Assembly: GCA_964370205.1 (NCBI GenBank)
Contig: CAYJIK010000001.1
Coordinates: 19,623-83,622, forward strand
DNA from: DAMCAP01 sp964370205
GTDB taxonomy: Bacteria > Bacillota > Clostridia > Oscillospirales > Ruminococcaceae
Length of the DNA stretch: 64,000 nt
Reading direction: 5' to 3'
The notes under the pieces were generated by a model. The model ran no database searches and was not told the origin of the DNA. It saw only the letters and a list, made by a program, of their open reading frames with translations. A program made the position numbers and the translations under genes. Of this stretch, positions 34,127-42,475 are shown in pieces (position 1 is the first letter of the stretch; the number at the start of each line of letters is the position of its first letter).

Positions 34127-34468
34127 TCATGAGTTGATATCGCCGCAAACTACCTCACTATCATAAAACTGCTCAGTGAAATAGGTGGCTTTTTCTACCT
34201 GCTCTTTTGTAAATGTCATACCCGTCGGTGCTACTACCCATTTTTCTTCCACATCATCATGTCTGCGTATGATTGCGATGACTGTTCCTGTGAAGGACAC
34301 TACAGGCACGTCCACCCCAAGGATATAAGCGTCCTGTTCATCGCCGTCGCCTGCTGTGATACCTTCAATGTAGCCGTAGTTTATTGGGTAGATCATGTCT
34401 TTAGCGGTTGGGTGGGTAGAACCTAGGGGACGGTCGATGGTGACTGTCACTGTTTTGCCTATAATCAT
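34127..34468 (-). CDS. Inorganic pyrophosphatase-like protein (short family I type)
   Basis: A 113-residue protein beginning MIIGKTVTVTIDRPLGS and containing YPINYGYIEG, DGDEQDAYILG and EEKWVVAP. These correspond to family I pyrophosphatase strands and metal-binding acidic residues, but the protein is far shorter than the usual 160-180 residues. Clostridial genomes carry many such short versions annotated as inorganic pyrophosphatase; activity is not certain. ATG 34468 follows AGGAG by seven bases. Confidence 0.75.
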   Translation of the reverse strand: MIIGKTVTVTIDRPLGSTHPTAKDMIYPINYGYIEGITAGDGDEQDAYILGVDVPVVSFTGTVIAIIRRHDDVEEKWVVAPTGMTFTKEQVEKATYFTEQFYDSEVVCGDINS

Positions 34469-34485
34469 GCTATTTCTCCTACAAT

Positions 34486-34533
34486 TCAAAACAGCGAAAT
34501 TTATTAAGGATTGCTCCTCGAACTCCGCTGTTT
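34486..34533 (-). terminator. Terminator after the GNAT gene
   Basis: AAACAGCG (34489-34496) and CGCTGTTT (34526-34533) form an 8-bp stem. On the minus strand it is followed by TTTTGAATT. Confidence 0.55.
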
Positions 34534-34540
34534 CTTATTC

Positions 34541-35134
34541 TTAAGCGTTCTCTTCAATGAAAAAGTTGCCGTGTAGCGTTTTATACTCTTCATACACACG
34601 TTGTACACCGTCAAAATTCAGCTGGTACATTCTAAACGTAACCTCTATATTTTTCGGTTGCCACTGCTCGACATATGAGTATTTGTACTCCATACCCACC
34701 TTCTTCATGACCTCGCCACTTGCAACATTATTGACATCATGCGTGGCAGTGACATAGCAATAGCCATTAGCTTTTAACCGATCCAGCACAGCTAACACCG
34801 CCTCGGTGACAATACCTTTACCCCAGTACTCCTTCGCCAGACCGTACCCTATGTCATAGCTCTCGTTGTCGGACAGGGTGACGTAACCAATAGGTTTGTC
34901 TTCATCTTTTAGCGTTATAGCGTATCGATAGGCGGACGGTCTTTCGTAGTAATCAAAATAGGTGAGTTTCATAAAGCTGTGTGCCTTGGCGTGGGACGTA
35001 ATAGGAAACCACGGTAGGTAGACATTCACCTCGGTGTCGCTCAATAGTGCTTGCATGGCGGCGACATCGTCAGCGGTAAACCTGCGCAGTACAAGCCGCT
35101 CGGTGACAAGTTTCGGGGTGTTTTCCACTTTCAT
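34541..35134 (-). CDS. GNAT acetyltransferase, RimJ/RimL type
   Basis: A 197-residue acetyltransferase with the RimJ/RimL start TERLVLRRFTADD and the acetyl-CoA motif YDIGYGLAKEYWGKGIVTEA. NVASGEVMKKVGM closes the fold. It may acetylate a ribosomal protein N-terminus or a small molecule; the substrate cannot be assigned. It has a GAGG RBS and lies 34 bases downstream of glmS, perhaps in the same transcript. Confidence 0.88.
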   Translation of the reverse strand: MKVENTPKLVTERLVLRRFTADDVAAMQALLSDTEVNVYLPWFPITSHAKAHSFMKLTYFDYYERPSAYRYAITLKDEDKPIGYVTLSDNESYDIGYGLAKEYWGKGIVTEAVLAVLDRLKANGYCYVTATHDVNNVASGEVMKKVGMEYKYSYVEQWQPKNIEVTFRMYQLNFDGVQRVYEEYKTLHGNFFIEENA

Positions 35135-35168
35135 TTTGCTTCCTCACTATCTTTATGCCTTTAAAGCG

Positions 35169-36977
35169 TTACTCCACCGTCACTGACTTCGCAAGGTTTC
35201 TCGGTTTGTCAACATCTCTACCCAGCAGTGTCGCCGTGTGATACGCCACAAGGTGCATAGCTGTTGCGGTAGGGAAGGGGGAGAAGCGTTCGTCTTGACA
35301 GGGGATATCCACCTTGAGGTCAACGCCGTCGGGGGTGTCACCGCCTATTGTGGACAACAGGATAGTCTTTGCACCTCTCGCTTTGACCTCCTGTATGTTT
35401 GACACCAACTTTAAGAAGGTGCTCCCACAAGTCGCCACCGAAACTACAGGCACTTCCTCTGAAATGAGCGCTATAGAGCCGTGCTTCAGTTCACCTGCAG
35501 GGTAGGCTTCACTGTGAATATATGTGATTTCTTTAAGTTTGAGCGACCCCTCACACGCTAGGTGGCTGTCCACACCCCTGCCCACATAGAACAGATTTTT
35601 TGCAGTGTGGATCACTTCTGCTATCGCTTTGAGTTTTTCGTCTAACGTCAGTGTCTGCTTAATATCCTCGACAGAGCGCAGAATACCGGCTACAATTTCC
35701 TTAGCACCCTCAACATTCCCACCGACTTCAAGTAGCTTTGCCGCTATCAGGTATAAGACCGCCATCTGTACAGAATACGCCTTAGTACTTGCCACAGAAA
35801 TCTCAGGACCTGCGTTTGTGTATATAACATAGTCGCAAAGCCTTGATATGGTAGAACCGAGCACATTTACAATCCCAAGCACTTTAACCCCACGGCTTTG
35901 CGCCAGATTTATAGCGGCGATACTGTCCGCAGTTTCCCCCGACTGCGATATTACGATTACAAGTTCATCATTTTTCAGTATCGGGTCTTGATACCTAAAC
36001 TCTGACGCTACATGTACCGTTACAGGTATTCTGACAGTGCTTTCGATAATATGCTTACCTATAAGCCCTGCGTGCATAGCAGTACCACAAGCTACGATAT
36101 GTACAGCAGATACGCTTTCCCATAAGCTGTTAGTGATGTCGCTGTCAGAAAAGCAGGGGAGACCATCGCTTATTTTAGGGTTTACCGTTTTGAGTATAGC
36201 TGTGGGGACTTCGTTTATCTCTTTAAGCATAAAGTTTGGGTAGCCGTCTGCGCCGCTTTCGCTGTAGTCGTAGCTGATTTTCTCCCAATTTTGCTCTATA
36301 GGTTGGTTTTTAATATCAAATATATTCAGATTTTGTGAGGTCACTTCCGCTATCTGACCGTCAGACAGCCTCACGAACTTGTCTGTGTATTTTACAATAG
36401 CAAGCGAGTCAGAGGCTATAAAACCTTCGTCGTCATTTTTAGACACTATAAGTGGTGCGTCTTTACAGACGGCGTAGATGTGCCCCGGTTTGTCTGCAAA
36501 CAGTATGCCAAGAGCGTATGCACCCTCCGCTTTTTCTGTTGCTTTACGGATGGCGGTTATAGGGCAACCGTCGTAGAAGCTGTCGATAAGGCAAGCGAGC
36601 GGCTCGCTGTCTGTCTGCGACTTCATCACGAAGCCTTTACCCACTACCTCACTGCGTATATCGGTGAAGTTTTCTATGATGCCGTTGTGGACAATCTGCA
36701 CTCGCTCAGTACCGTGAGGATGGGAATTCACCTCGGACGGCACACCGTGCGTCGCCCAGCGGGTATGGGCTATACCGCAGTCGCCTGTGTAGGTGGTTTC
36801 GGTCAGTTTTTCCTCCAGATTGTAAAGCCTGCCCACCGCCTTAACTACCGAAAAAGCACCGCCCTCTAAAAACACTGCCCCGGCCGAGTCATAACCTCGA
36901 TACTCAAGCCGTGAAAGCCCATGAAGCAGTATATCCGAAAGTTTACCTTTGCCTGTATATCCTATTATGCCACACAT
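35169..36977 (-). CDS. glmS: Glutamine-fructose-6-phosphate aminotransferase
   Basis: A 602-residue GlmS that makes glucosamine-6-phosphate, entry step to UDP-GlcNAc. Cys2 is the glutaminase nucleophile (MCGIIGYTG), followed by LEYRGYDSAG. Two SIS sugar-binding domains show SQSGETADS and VASTKAYS, and the C-terminus ends DKPRNLAKSVTVE. RBS AAAGGAG. Only 31 bases separate it from murC, so no glmS ribozyme fits in front and both genes should share a transcript feeding peptidoglycan synthesis. Confidence 0.97.
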   Translation of the reverse strand: MCGIIGYTGKGKLSDILLHGLSRLEYRGYDSAGAVFLEGGAFSVVKAVGRLYNLEEKLTETTYTGDCGIAHTRWATHGVPSEVNSHPHGTERVQIVHNGIIENFTDIRSEVVGKGFVMKSQTDSEPLACLIDSFYDGCPITAIRKATEKAEGAYALGILFADKPGHIYAVCKDAPLIVSKNDDEGFIASDSLAIVKYTDKFVRLSDGQIAEVTSQNLNIFDIKNQPIEQNWEKISYDYSESGADGYPNFMLKEINEVPTAILKTVNPKISDGLPCFSDSDITNSLWESVSAVHIVACGTAMHAGLIGKHIIESTVRIPVTVHVASEFRYQDPILKNDELVIVISQSGETADSIAAINLAQSRGVKVLGIVNVLGSTISRLCDYVIYTNAGPEISVASTKAYSVQMAVLYLIAAKLLEVGGNVEGAKEIVAGILRSVEDIKQTLTLDEKLKAIAEVIHTAKNLFYVGRGVDSHLACEGSLKLKEITYIHSEAYPAGELKHGSIALISEEVPVVSVATCGSTFLKLVSNIQEVKARGAKTILLSTIGGDTPDGVDLKVDIPCQDERFSPFPTATAMHLVAYHTATLLGRDVDKPRNLAKSVTVE

Positions 36978-37008
36978 GTGGTTTCACTCCTTTGTTACGT
37001 TTAATTGT

Positions 37009-38385
37009 TTAAGCTTTACTTTCTAAACACATTTTTATCATCCGTGCGCACTTGTAAACATCTCCGCACCCCATTGTAAGCACTAAATCTCCGTCCTCAG
37101 CGTTACGGCTCACATACTCCGCTATCTCCTCGAACGTTTCAAACCAGACACTGTCAGGGGTTAAAACTGCAAGGTCTTCTGTGGTTATACCTAGGGTGTC
37201 GGTTTCTCGACCGCCCATTATGGCACTCATCACAACACGGTCGGCTATAGAAAGCGAGTCCGCAAACTCCGCTAAAAACTCCTTGGTGCGTGTGTAAGTG
37301 TACGGCTGAAACACCGCCCAAACCTTCTTATACCCCATTCCGTTCACAGTGGACAGTATAGCTTCAACCTCCTTCGGATGGTGAGCGTAATCGTCCGCTA
37401 CTGTGACGCCGTTTACCGTCCCCAGCACCTCAAAGCGTCTGCCCGTGCCTGTATAACTTGCAAGTCCTGCCGTCAATCTATCCGCTTCCGCCCCTGCCGA
37501 TATACATGCGGCAAGTGCGGCAACTGCGTTTAGAACATTATGCGCCCCCGGGACATTTATTTCTGCCTCGCACAACGCTTTACCGTTACTGTTTAGGGTA
37601 AATGTCGTTTTCATCGGTGTTATTTTTTTAACGTCGGTGGGGTAGAAGTCGTTTTGATCGCCACTGCCAAAAGTCACGACAGGTGTTGAAACGCCCTCCA
37701 CAGCTTTCATTGCATTTTCATCATCGCCATTTACGATAACCGCTTTGCTGCAAAGCTCCGCAAACTTTGAAAAGGAGTGTATAACACCGTCAAGCGAGCC
37801 GAAATACTCGAGGTGGTCAGCATCGACGTTTAGTATAACGCCGTAGTCGGGGGCGAGCATGAGGTAGGTGTCATTGTACTCACATGCTTCGCAGACAAAA
37901 TAGTCGCTGTCACCTGCTTTTCCGCTACCGTTTAGTAGGGGAAGTTTTCCGCCTATCAGAACAGAGGGGTCATAACCGCCCTCCAGCATCATCTGCGACG
38001 CCATGGAGGTGGTGGTGGTTTTGCCGTGTGTGCCTGCAATGGCGATACACTTATCATACCGCTTACTCACAAGCCCAAACAGCTCTGCACGCTCGATAAG
38101 AGGTATCCCACGTTTTTTTGCTTCGGTCAGCTCGACATTGCTAAGCGGTATCGCTGCAGAATATACCACCGCTTCTGCTCCGCCTAGGTTTTCGGCATTA
38201 TGTCCGATTGTGACAGTAATGCCCATATCACGCTCACGGTCGATGTTATCGCCGGGGTTTACATCCGAGCCTGTTATGGTGTAGCCCTCTCGGTGCAGAA
38301 TTTCAACAAGAGGGAACATCCCCGATCCACCTATACCGACAAAGTGAAGTTGCTTTATACTTTTCAACATTTCTTCTGTAAACAT
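37009..38385 (-). CDS. murC: UDP-N-acetylmuramate-L-alanine ligase
   Basis: A 458-residue Mur ligase that adds L-Ala to UDP-MurNAc. The UDP-binding N-terminal domain has HFVGIGGSGM, the ATP loop is GTHGKTTT (118-125), DADHLEYFG and DDYAHHPKEV are catalytic-domain signatures, and YTRTKEF is in the C-terminal domain. Length fits the family. It is the first gene of the murC-glmS unit, with a candidate promoter at 38450-38477. Confidence 0.97.
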   Translation of the reverse strand: MFTEEMLKSIKQLHFVGIGGSGMFPLVEILHREGYTITGSDVNPGDNIDRERDMGITVTIGHNAENLGGAEAVVYSAAIPLSNVELTEAKKRGIPLIERAELFGLVSKRYDKCIAIAGTHGKTTTTSMASQMMLEGGYDPSVLIGGKLPLLNGSGKAGDSDYFVCEACEYNDTYLMLAPDYGVILNVDADHLEYFGSLDGVIHSFSKFAELCSKAVIVNGDDENAMKAVEGVSTPVVTFGSGDQNDFYPTDVKKITPMKTTFTLNSNGKALCEAEINVPGAHNVLNAVAALAACISAGAEADRLTAGLASYTGTGRRFEVLGTVNGVTVADDYAHHPKEVEAILSTVNGMGYKKVWAVFQPYTYTRTKEFLAEFADSLSIADRVVMSAIMGGRETDTLGITTEDLAVLTPDSVWFETFEEIAEYVSRNAEDGDLVLTMGCGDVYKCARMIKMCLESKA

Positions 38386-38449
38386 ATTTCAACCACGCCC
38401 CCACGTACACGTAGTGCTTGTGGGTACTGCCTTTCCTGAGTTTTTGCAT

Positions 38450-38477
38450 ATAATATACACGAGAGTGTAACTCGCAA
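38450..38477 (-). promoter_or_regulatory. Candidate promoter of murC-glmS
   Basis: On the minus strand TTGCGA (38477-38472), 16 bases, TATTAT (38455-38450), about 65 bases before the murC start. The divergent 368-base gap (38386-38753) also holds the spoVG leader hairpin. Confidence 0.4.
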
Positions 38478-38606
38478 GTATAGTGTACTCAAATAAATAT
38501 TGCCAAACGTCAACCATTATTACTCAATGGACTTGCAACAACCAAAACTGTATTTAATTAGAATTATATCACAGTCGTTATATTTTGTGAATATTTATTT
38601 TGAAAG

Positions 38607-38653
38607 TGCTGATAATAAGTATAAGTGTCGCACTGTGTCGATTTTTATCAGCA
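38607..38653 (+). promoter_or_regulatory. Hairpin in the region upstream of spoVG
   Basis: TGCTGATAA (38607-38615) and TTATCAGCA (38645-38653) form a perfect 9-bp stem about 100 bases before the spoVG start. It may lie in the leader transcript or be an operator. Confidence 0.4.
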
Positions 38654-38753
38654 GTCAAAGCGGCATAGGATATTCCTCGATGAATAACAACAGCGACGTT
38701 TATGTGATATTCACAGGACATTCGCAGGTATATAGAAAAGGACGGTCACAGAT

Positions 38754-39059
38754 ATGGAAATAACAGATATCAAAATAAGAAGAACCTACCGAGATAATAG
38801 ATTAAAGGCACTTGTTTCGCTCACCATAGACAGTGAGATAGCTATACATGATATCAAGGTCATAGAAGGCCCGAATAGGCTTTTTGTCGCAATGCCGAGC
38901 AGGCGTGACGAAAACGGTGAATTCCGAGACATCTGCCACCCGATAACACTTGAAGCTCGAAAGCAACTGGAAAGTGTAGTGCTAAACACCTATCACCATC
39001 ATATTTCAACCCTCGATGCTACTCAGCAAGACACAGGTGCAGAATCTATAGTGGAGTAA
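38754..39059 (+). CDS. spoVG: Septation/sporulation regulator SpoVG
   Basis: A 101-residue SpoVG, a small nucleic-acid-binding regulator of sporulation, septation and capsule genes. It begins MEITDIKIRRTY and contains VIEGPNRLFVAMPSRR, the conserved dimer and DNA-binding region, and DICHPI. Length matches the family (about 85-100). RBS AAAAGGA. It is divergent from murC and followed by dpaA-dpaB, all consistent with a spore-forming organism. Confidence 0.96.
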   Translation: MEITDIKIRRTYRDNRLKALVSLTIDSEIAIHDIKVIEGPNRLFVAMPSRRDENGEFRDICHPITLEARKQLESVVLNTYHHHISTLDATQQDTGAESIVE

Positions 39060-39189
39060 ATAGCTATTTTAGCGCTTGTTAAAATTTTTACACCACTCTC
39101 CCTTTAAGATATGCATAAAAATCACCGTTTAATACGCAATACCTCCCAACAAGTAATAAAGCCCCCTTTGTTCACACCATCTACACAGC

Positions 39190-39216
39190 ACCAAACTTCG
39201 CCCCCCTCATATTATA
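39190..39216 (+). promoter_or_regulatory. Sigma-K-like promoter of dpaA-dpaB
   Basis: AC (39190-39191), 16 bases, then CATATTATA (39208-39216). This matches the remembered sigma-K consensus AC-N16-CATANNNTA at every fixed position. The dpaA ATG follows about 75 bases after the expected start site. In Bacillus the dipicolinate synthase operon is mother-cell expressed under sigma-K. Confidence 0.55.
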
Positions 39217-39296
39217 GTATTATCGGAATGATGTTAAGTGTTTACTCACAACCGAACATCTCTCCTTTATATTATGAATATGTAGGGGGGTGCTTT

Positions 39297-40187
39297 ATGT
39301 CTGAGAGCAATAAAGAGGAGAATGTAAAACGTGAGGTGAGCTTTGGTCTGGTTGGCGGTGACGGTAGAATGGTGTTTCTGAAAGGGGCGCTTTTAGCACA
39401 GGGTTATGACTGCAAAAGCTATCTTCTCCACCGTGATGAACACAGTTTGCAGGGGCTTAGAGAACATAATGTTGTTGTATTCCCGATGCCGTGTACAGAT
39501 AAGGACGGCAAACTGAACTGCCTACATTTCAAAGGTGTGGAACTTGACGAGATACTGCCGTACATTAGCGAAAAAGCGATTATTTTCGGCGGTATATTGC
39601 CTACAAAACTCTGTTGCCTTAAAGCGGTGGACTTTGCACAGTGGGAAGATTTCGTCCTGCTAAATGCCGCCTCTACAGCGGAGGGCGCTATACATATAGC
39701 CAAAGAGCAGATGAACACGCTTTTCCTCGGTAGTAATGTGCTCATTACAGGTGGTGGTAGAATAGCAACACATCTGGCACGCTTACTTCTCGGTTTTTCC
39801 GCTAATGTCACCGTTGCAACAAACGTAGCAGAAGAGCGCAGGCGAGCGGAAATGTACGGCGCAAAAGCTATAAGCCTCAGCGATATAGACGTAGTTTTGC
39901 TGACAGCAGACGTGGTGTTTAACACTGTACCGGCGGTGATATTCCATGAAAAAGAGCTTAAACGCCTGAGTGAAAACTCACTGCTGATAGACCTTGCAAG
40001 CCACCCGAGCGGTGTGGACAAACAGGCGGTAGCACGACTTAAAATAAGCTACAGCCACGAGCTCTCCATACCTGCACGCTACTCGCCAAAAGCGGCAGGG
40101 GAGGCGATAGGTCACGCTATACTGTCATCAGAGGAGTTCCGGCGGTTTTTGATACAACTACAAAATCAAGAAAGGGGAAGGGAGTAA
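39297..40187 (+). CDS. dpaA: Dipicolinate synthase subunit A
   Basis: A 296-residue DpaA (SpoVFA), which with DpaB oxidises and cyclises a lysine-pathway intermediate to dipicolinic acid, the spore-core calcium chelator. The N-terminal Rossmann-like region has GLVGGDGRM, and a second dinucleotide-binding site reads VLITGGGRIATHLARLL. SYSHELSIPARYSP near the end is typical. ATG 39297 lies six bases after AGGGGGG; an in-frame ATG at 39111 would add 62 residues rich in Pro/Tyr and lies upstream of the likely promoter. dpaB follows by one base. Confidence 0.93.
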   Translation: MSESNKEENVKREVSFGLVGGDGRMVFLKGALLAQGYDCKSYLLHRDEHSLQGLREHNVVVFPMPCTDKDGKLNCLHFKGVELDEILPYISEKAIIFGGILPTKLCCLKAVDFAQWEDFVLLNAASTAEGAIHIAKEQMNTLFLGSNVLITGGGRIATHLARLLLGFSANVTVATNVAEERRRAEMYGAKAISLSDIDVVLLTADVVFNTVPAVIFHEKELKRLSENSLLIDLASHPSGVDKQAVARLKISYSHELSIPARYSPKAAGEAIGHAILSSEEFRRFLIQLQNQERGRE

Positions 40188-40188
40188 C

Positions 40189-40770
40189 ATGAAAATAGGG
40201 CTTGCGGTAACAGCTTCGTACTGCACATTCAGAGAAGTGCTTGACGCTGTAAAACCACTTTCCCAAAAGGGATACAATTTTACCCCTATTATAAGCGAAA
40301 CAGCATACCAAACCGACACGAAATTTGGTGGAGCGGCGGAATTTGTGCGTGAATTTGAGGATATATCCTGCATAGACGCTATCCATACCATTGTGGGTGC
40401 AGAGCCTATTGGCCCTAAAAAGATGTTTGACCTGCTCGTGGTCGCACCGTGCACAAGTAACACCCTTGCAAAGCTTGCCTATGGCATTAACGACACCTGT
40501 GTAACCATGGCGGTCAAGTCTCACCTGCGTAACGGCGGCCCTGTATTGCTTGCCATATCCACAAATGACGCTCTGGCAGGTAGTGCCAAAAACATAGGTC
40601 AACTGCTAAACTACAAAAATATATACTTCGTCCCGTATGCCCACGACAACAGCGAGGCAAAACCAAACTCCTTGATAGCGGACTTCTCACTTCTCGAGGA
40701 AGCTATGTCATCCGCCCTTAAAGGAAAGCAACTCTACCCGTTGGTGCTTGGGGAGAGGGAGCATCTTTAG
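40189..40770 (+). CDS. dpaB: Dipicolinate synthase subunit B
   Basis: A 193-residue flavoprotein-family subunit (SpoVFB) that pairs with DpaA. It begins KIGLAVTASYCTF, and VVAPCTSNTLAKLA is the flavoprotein-type nucleotide-binding motif, with LAISTNDALAGSAKNIG downstream. Length fits. GGGGAAGGGAG is its RBS, lying within the end of dpaA. A strong hairpin terminates the unit. Together the two genes imply classical dipicolinate synthesis. Confidence 0.95.
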   Translation: MKIGLAVTASYCTFREVLDAVKPLSQKGYNFTPIISETAYQTDTKFGGAAEFVREFEDISCIDAIHTIVGAEPIGPKKMFDLLVVAPCTSNTLAKLAYGINDTCVTMAVKSHLRNGGPVLLAISTNDALAGSAKNIGQLLNYKNIYFVPYAHDNSEAKPNSLIADFSLLEEAMSSALKGKQLYPLVLGEREHL

Positions 40771-40798
40771 CATATGTTTTAGCAATAGATATCATAAG

Positions 40799-40837
40799 AA
40801 AAACCTCTTGACCGAGTTTTAAGGTCGAGAGGTTTTT
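40799..40837. terminator. Bidirectional terminator between dpaB and rhodanese gene
   Basis: AAAAACCTCTTGACC (40799-40813) and GGTCGAGAGGTTTTT (40823-40837) pair over 15 positions with one G-U, with A- and T-runs on the two sides. It serves converging genes. Confidence 0.85.
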
Positions 40838-40848
40838 CGTTTTCTTAT

Positions 40849-41145
40849 CTATTTATGCTTTGAAACGCTACTATATCCACCCTTTAGACTATAAGCATCA
40901 TAGCCCTCGTCCAGCATTTTCTCGGTGACCTTTTTACTGCTTATACCCATGTAGCAGGAGAATACTATTTTCTTCTCTTTGTACGCTAACAACTCACCGG
41001 CTGACACCTTGAGTCTTGGGATGTTTACAGCGTTCGGTATCGGGCTTTTTTCAGCGTCTTTTGTTTCTCTTATGTCTATGAGTACATAGCTGTCAGTCGG
41101 GAGCGCCTTCAGTTCATCAATTGTAATTTCATAAGATTTTGCCAT
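40849..41145 (-). CDS. Rhodanese-like domain protein
   Basis: A 98-residue single rhodanese domain. VLIDIRETKDAE is the first conserved motif, and the active-site loop is FSCYMGISS, with the catalytic Cys followed by a six-residue loop. It probably carries a persulfide sulfur; the partner is unknown. RBS AAAGGA. It stands alone, converging on dpaB. Confidence 0.9.
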   Translation of the reverse strand: MAKSYEITIDELKALPTDSYVLIDIRETKDAEKSPIPNAVNIPRLKVSAGELLAYKEKKIVFSCYMGISSKKVTEKMLDEGYDAYSLKGGYSSVSKHK

Positions 41146-41247
41146 CGTTTTCGTCCTTTCTATTTTGGCATTTTTGCTAAATTGTTTGGCAACAGTATAT
41201 CATACTTTTTTGGTATAATAAAGGGCTTTCAAAAAAGTTTACATACA

Positions 41248-41721
41248 TCATAGATATTTTTGCACCCTAGTAGTCACAAGGTCGGTAGGGGACATACTTA
41301 GTAGCTCCTTCTGCTGTACCCATTTATAGCCCACCGTCTCGCCTTCCTCAAGGGTGACAGAATTTTTATCAGCACTTGTAGTACACAAAAATGTGCAGTA
41401 AACTGTGTGGCGCTCTTTGTTCACCTCGCTACCTAAAAGGACAAACTCGCCTGACGGTATCCCTGTTTCTTCGTACAACTCTCTTTTTGCACAGCTATGA
41501 GCATCCTCTCCCACCGTTGCAGAACCGCCTGCTGTAGCCTCCCACATGCCACCGTGATGCTTTTGCGGATGACGTTTCATAAGCAGATAGCTTCCGTCCT
41601 CGTGCCTCACAAGTATGTCACATACCAAATGGTACACATCATCGGGTATTACTTCGCCCCTTACAAGCGGAGGAAGATCAAGCTTGTTTAGATGTTCGTC
41701 ATAAGCGTCCCAAAGTTCCAT
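41248..41721 (-). CDS. Nudix hydrolase (YfcD/IDI-like)
   Basis: A 157-residue Nudix protein. The Nudix box runs from GGSATVGEDAHSCA to RELYEETGI, with REUXEE and the metal-binding Glu residues intact. The N-terminus (WDAYDEHLNKL ... GEVIPDDVYHLV) is typical of the isopentenyl-diphosphate-isomerase-like Nudix subgroup, whose substrates are mostly unknown. It differs clearly from the Nudix at 9.4 kb. RBS AAGGAG. Confidence 0.88.
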   Translation of the reverse strand: MELWDAYDEHLNKLDLPPLVRGEVIPDDVYHLVCDILVRHEDGSYLLMKRHPQKHHGGMWEATAGGSATVGEDAHSCAKRELYEETGIPSGEFVLLGSEVNKERHTVYCTFLCTTSADKNSVTLEEGETVGYKWVQQKELLSMSPTDLVTTRVQKYL

Positions 41722-41862
41722 GAGCTTCTCCTTTTATATAAATTAGAAGTCACATCATATCACACGACACATCAACATGCAAGTTCTACATCGGACAGGT
41801 TGTGAATATACAATTTACATAAGCACTTATAACATTTACAACTACAGAAATGGGGTTTACCT

Positions 41863-42279
41863 ATGAAAAAGAAGATGAGACCGTTTGGCAGAGTAGCAAA
41901 AGGTGGCGCTATAGCACTGAGTGATAGGCTTACTTTAGGAGTGCGTGCCTGTGTTATTGGGCTAGGGGTGATGTTTGTGGTTATGGTGTTGCTGTCACTG
42001 TTGATGAGTGTAGCGTCACTGCCTATCGATATGGCGAATGTGCTGTCCAGTGCCTCCATTATAGTGGGGTGTTTTGTGGCGGGGTTTGTACTGCTTAGAG
42101 GCATAAGGGAAAATGGGCTTCTGTACGGCGGTTTATGCGGTCTTACGATTTACGCCATATTGGTGATCTGTTCACTTATGTACGACCCGTCCTTTTCACA
42201 AGTTGCACCGATAAAGGCGGTTATGACCATGCTAAGCGGTGCTATTGGTGGAGTGTCGGGGATAAATATACGCCGATAA
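41863..42279 (+). CDS. TIGR04086-family membrane protein
   Basis: A 138-residue integral membrane protein with four hydrophobic helices (about residues 27-48, 60-80, 87-107 and 115-133). The pattern matches the small TIGR04086/YrzE membrane family of Firmicutes, whose function is unknown. The N-terminus is basic (MKKKMRPFGRVAKGG), so it probably lies inside the cell. It is followed by a hairpin and then by another membrane protein gene. Confidence 0.75.
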   Translation: MKKKMRPFGRVAKGGAIALSDRLTLGVRACVIGLGVMFVVMVLLSLLMSVASLPIDMANVLSSASIIVGCFVAGFVLLRGIRENGLLYGGLCGLTIYAILVICSLMYDPSFSQVAPIKAVMTMLSGAIGGVSGINIRR

Positions 42280-42350
42280 CAGGGGGAAGGGCTACAGACC
42301 TACCATAAAATTAGTAATAAGGAATGATGTTGGCTGAAAGTAAGGTTTGC

Positions 42351-42372
42351 AACCGTGGTTGTAACCACGGTT
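42351..42372 (+). terminator. Hairpin between TIGR04086 gene and spoIIM-like gene
   Basis: AACCGTGGTT (42351-42360) and AACCACGGTT (42363-42372) are perfect reverse complements. CGTGGTTGTAAC (42354-42365) recurs at 42440-42451 and could pair with the same right arm, giving two alternative folds upstream of the next gene. Confidence 0.5.
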
Positions 42373-42475
42373 TGTGTTCTTCGGCACAGCCTCAGTTTTA
42401 TAACACGAGAAGCTTTATGTGACAAAAACCGCACAAAATCGTGGTTGTAACTTGCAGAAAGGAATGGGCATTAGG

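Noticed and set aside
36978..37008. glmS ribozyme
   Set aside because: Only 31 bases separate murC and glmS, too short for the ribozyme.
38700..38753. Sigma-H promoter (AGGACAT then AGAA) for spoVG
   Set aside because: Only a partial match and too close to the start codon for a sensible leader.
38500..38763. Open frame of 87 codons before spoVG
   Set aside because: No RBS or recognisable family, and it runs through the spoVG promoter and leader region.
39111..39296. Longer DpaA starting at 39111
   Set aside because: The extra 62 residues are not family-like and lie across the likely sigma-K promoter; ATG 39297 has an excellent RBS.
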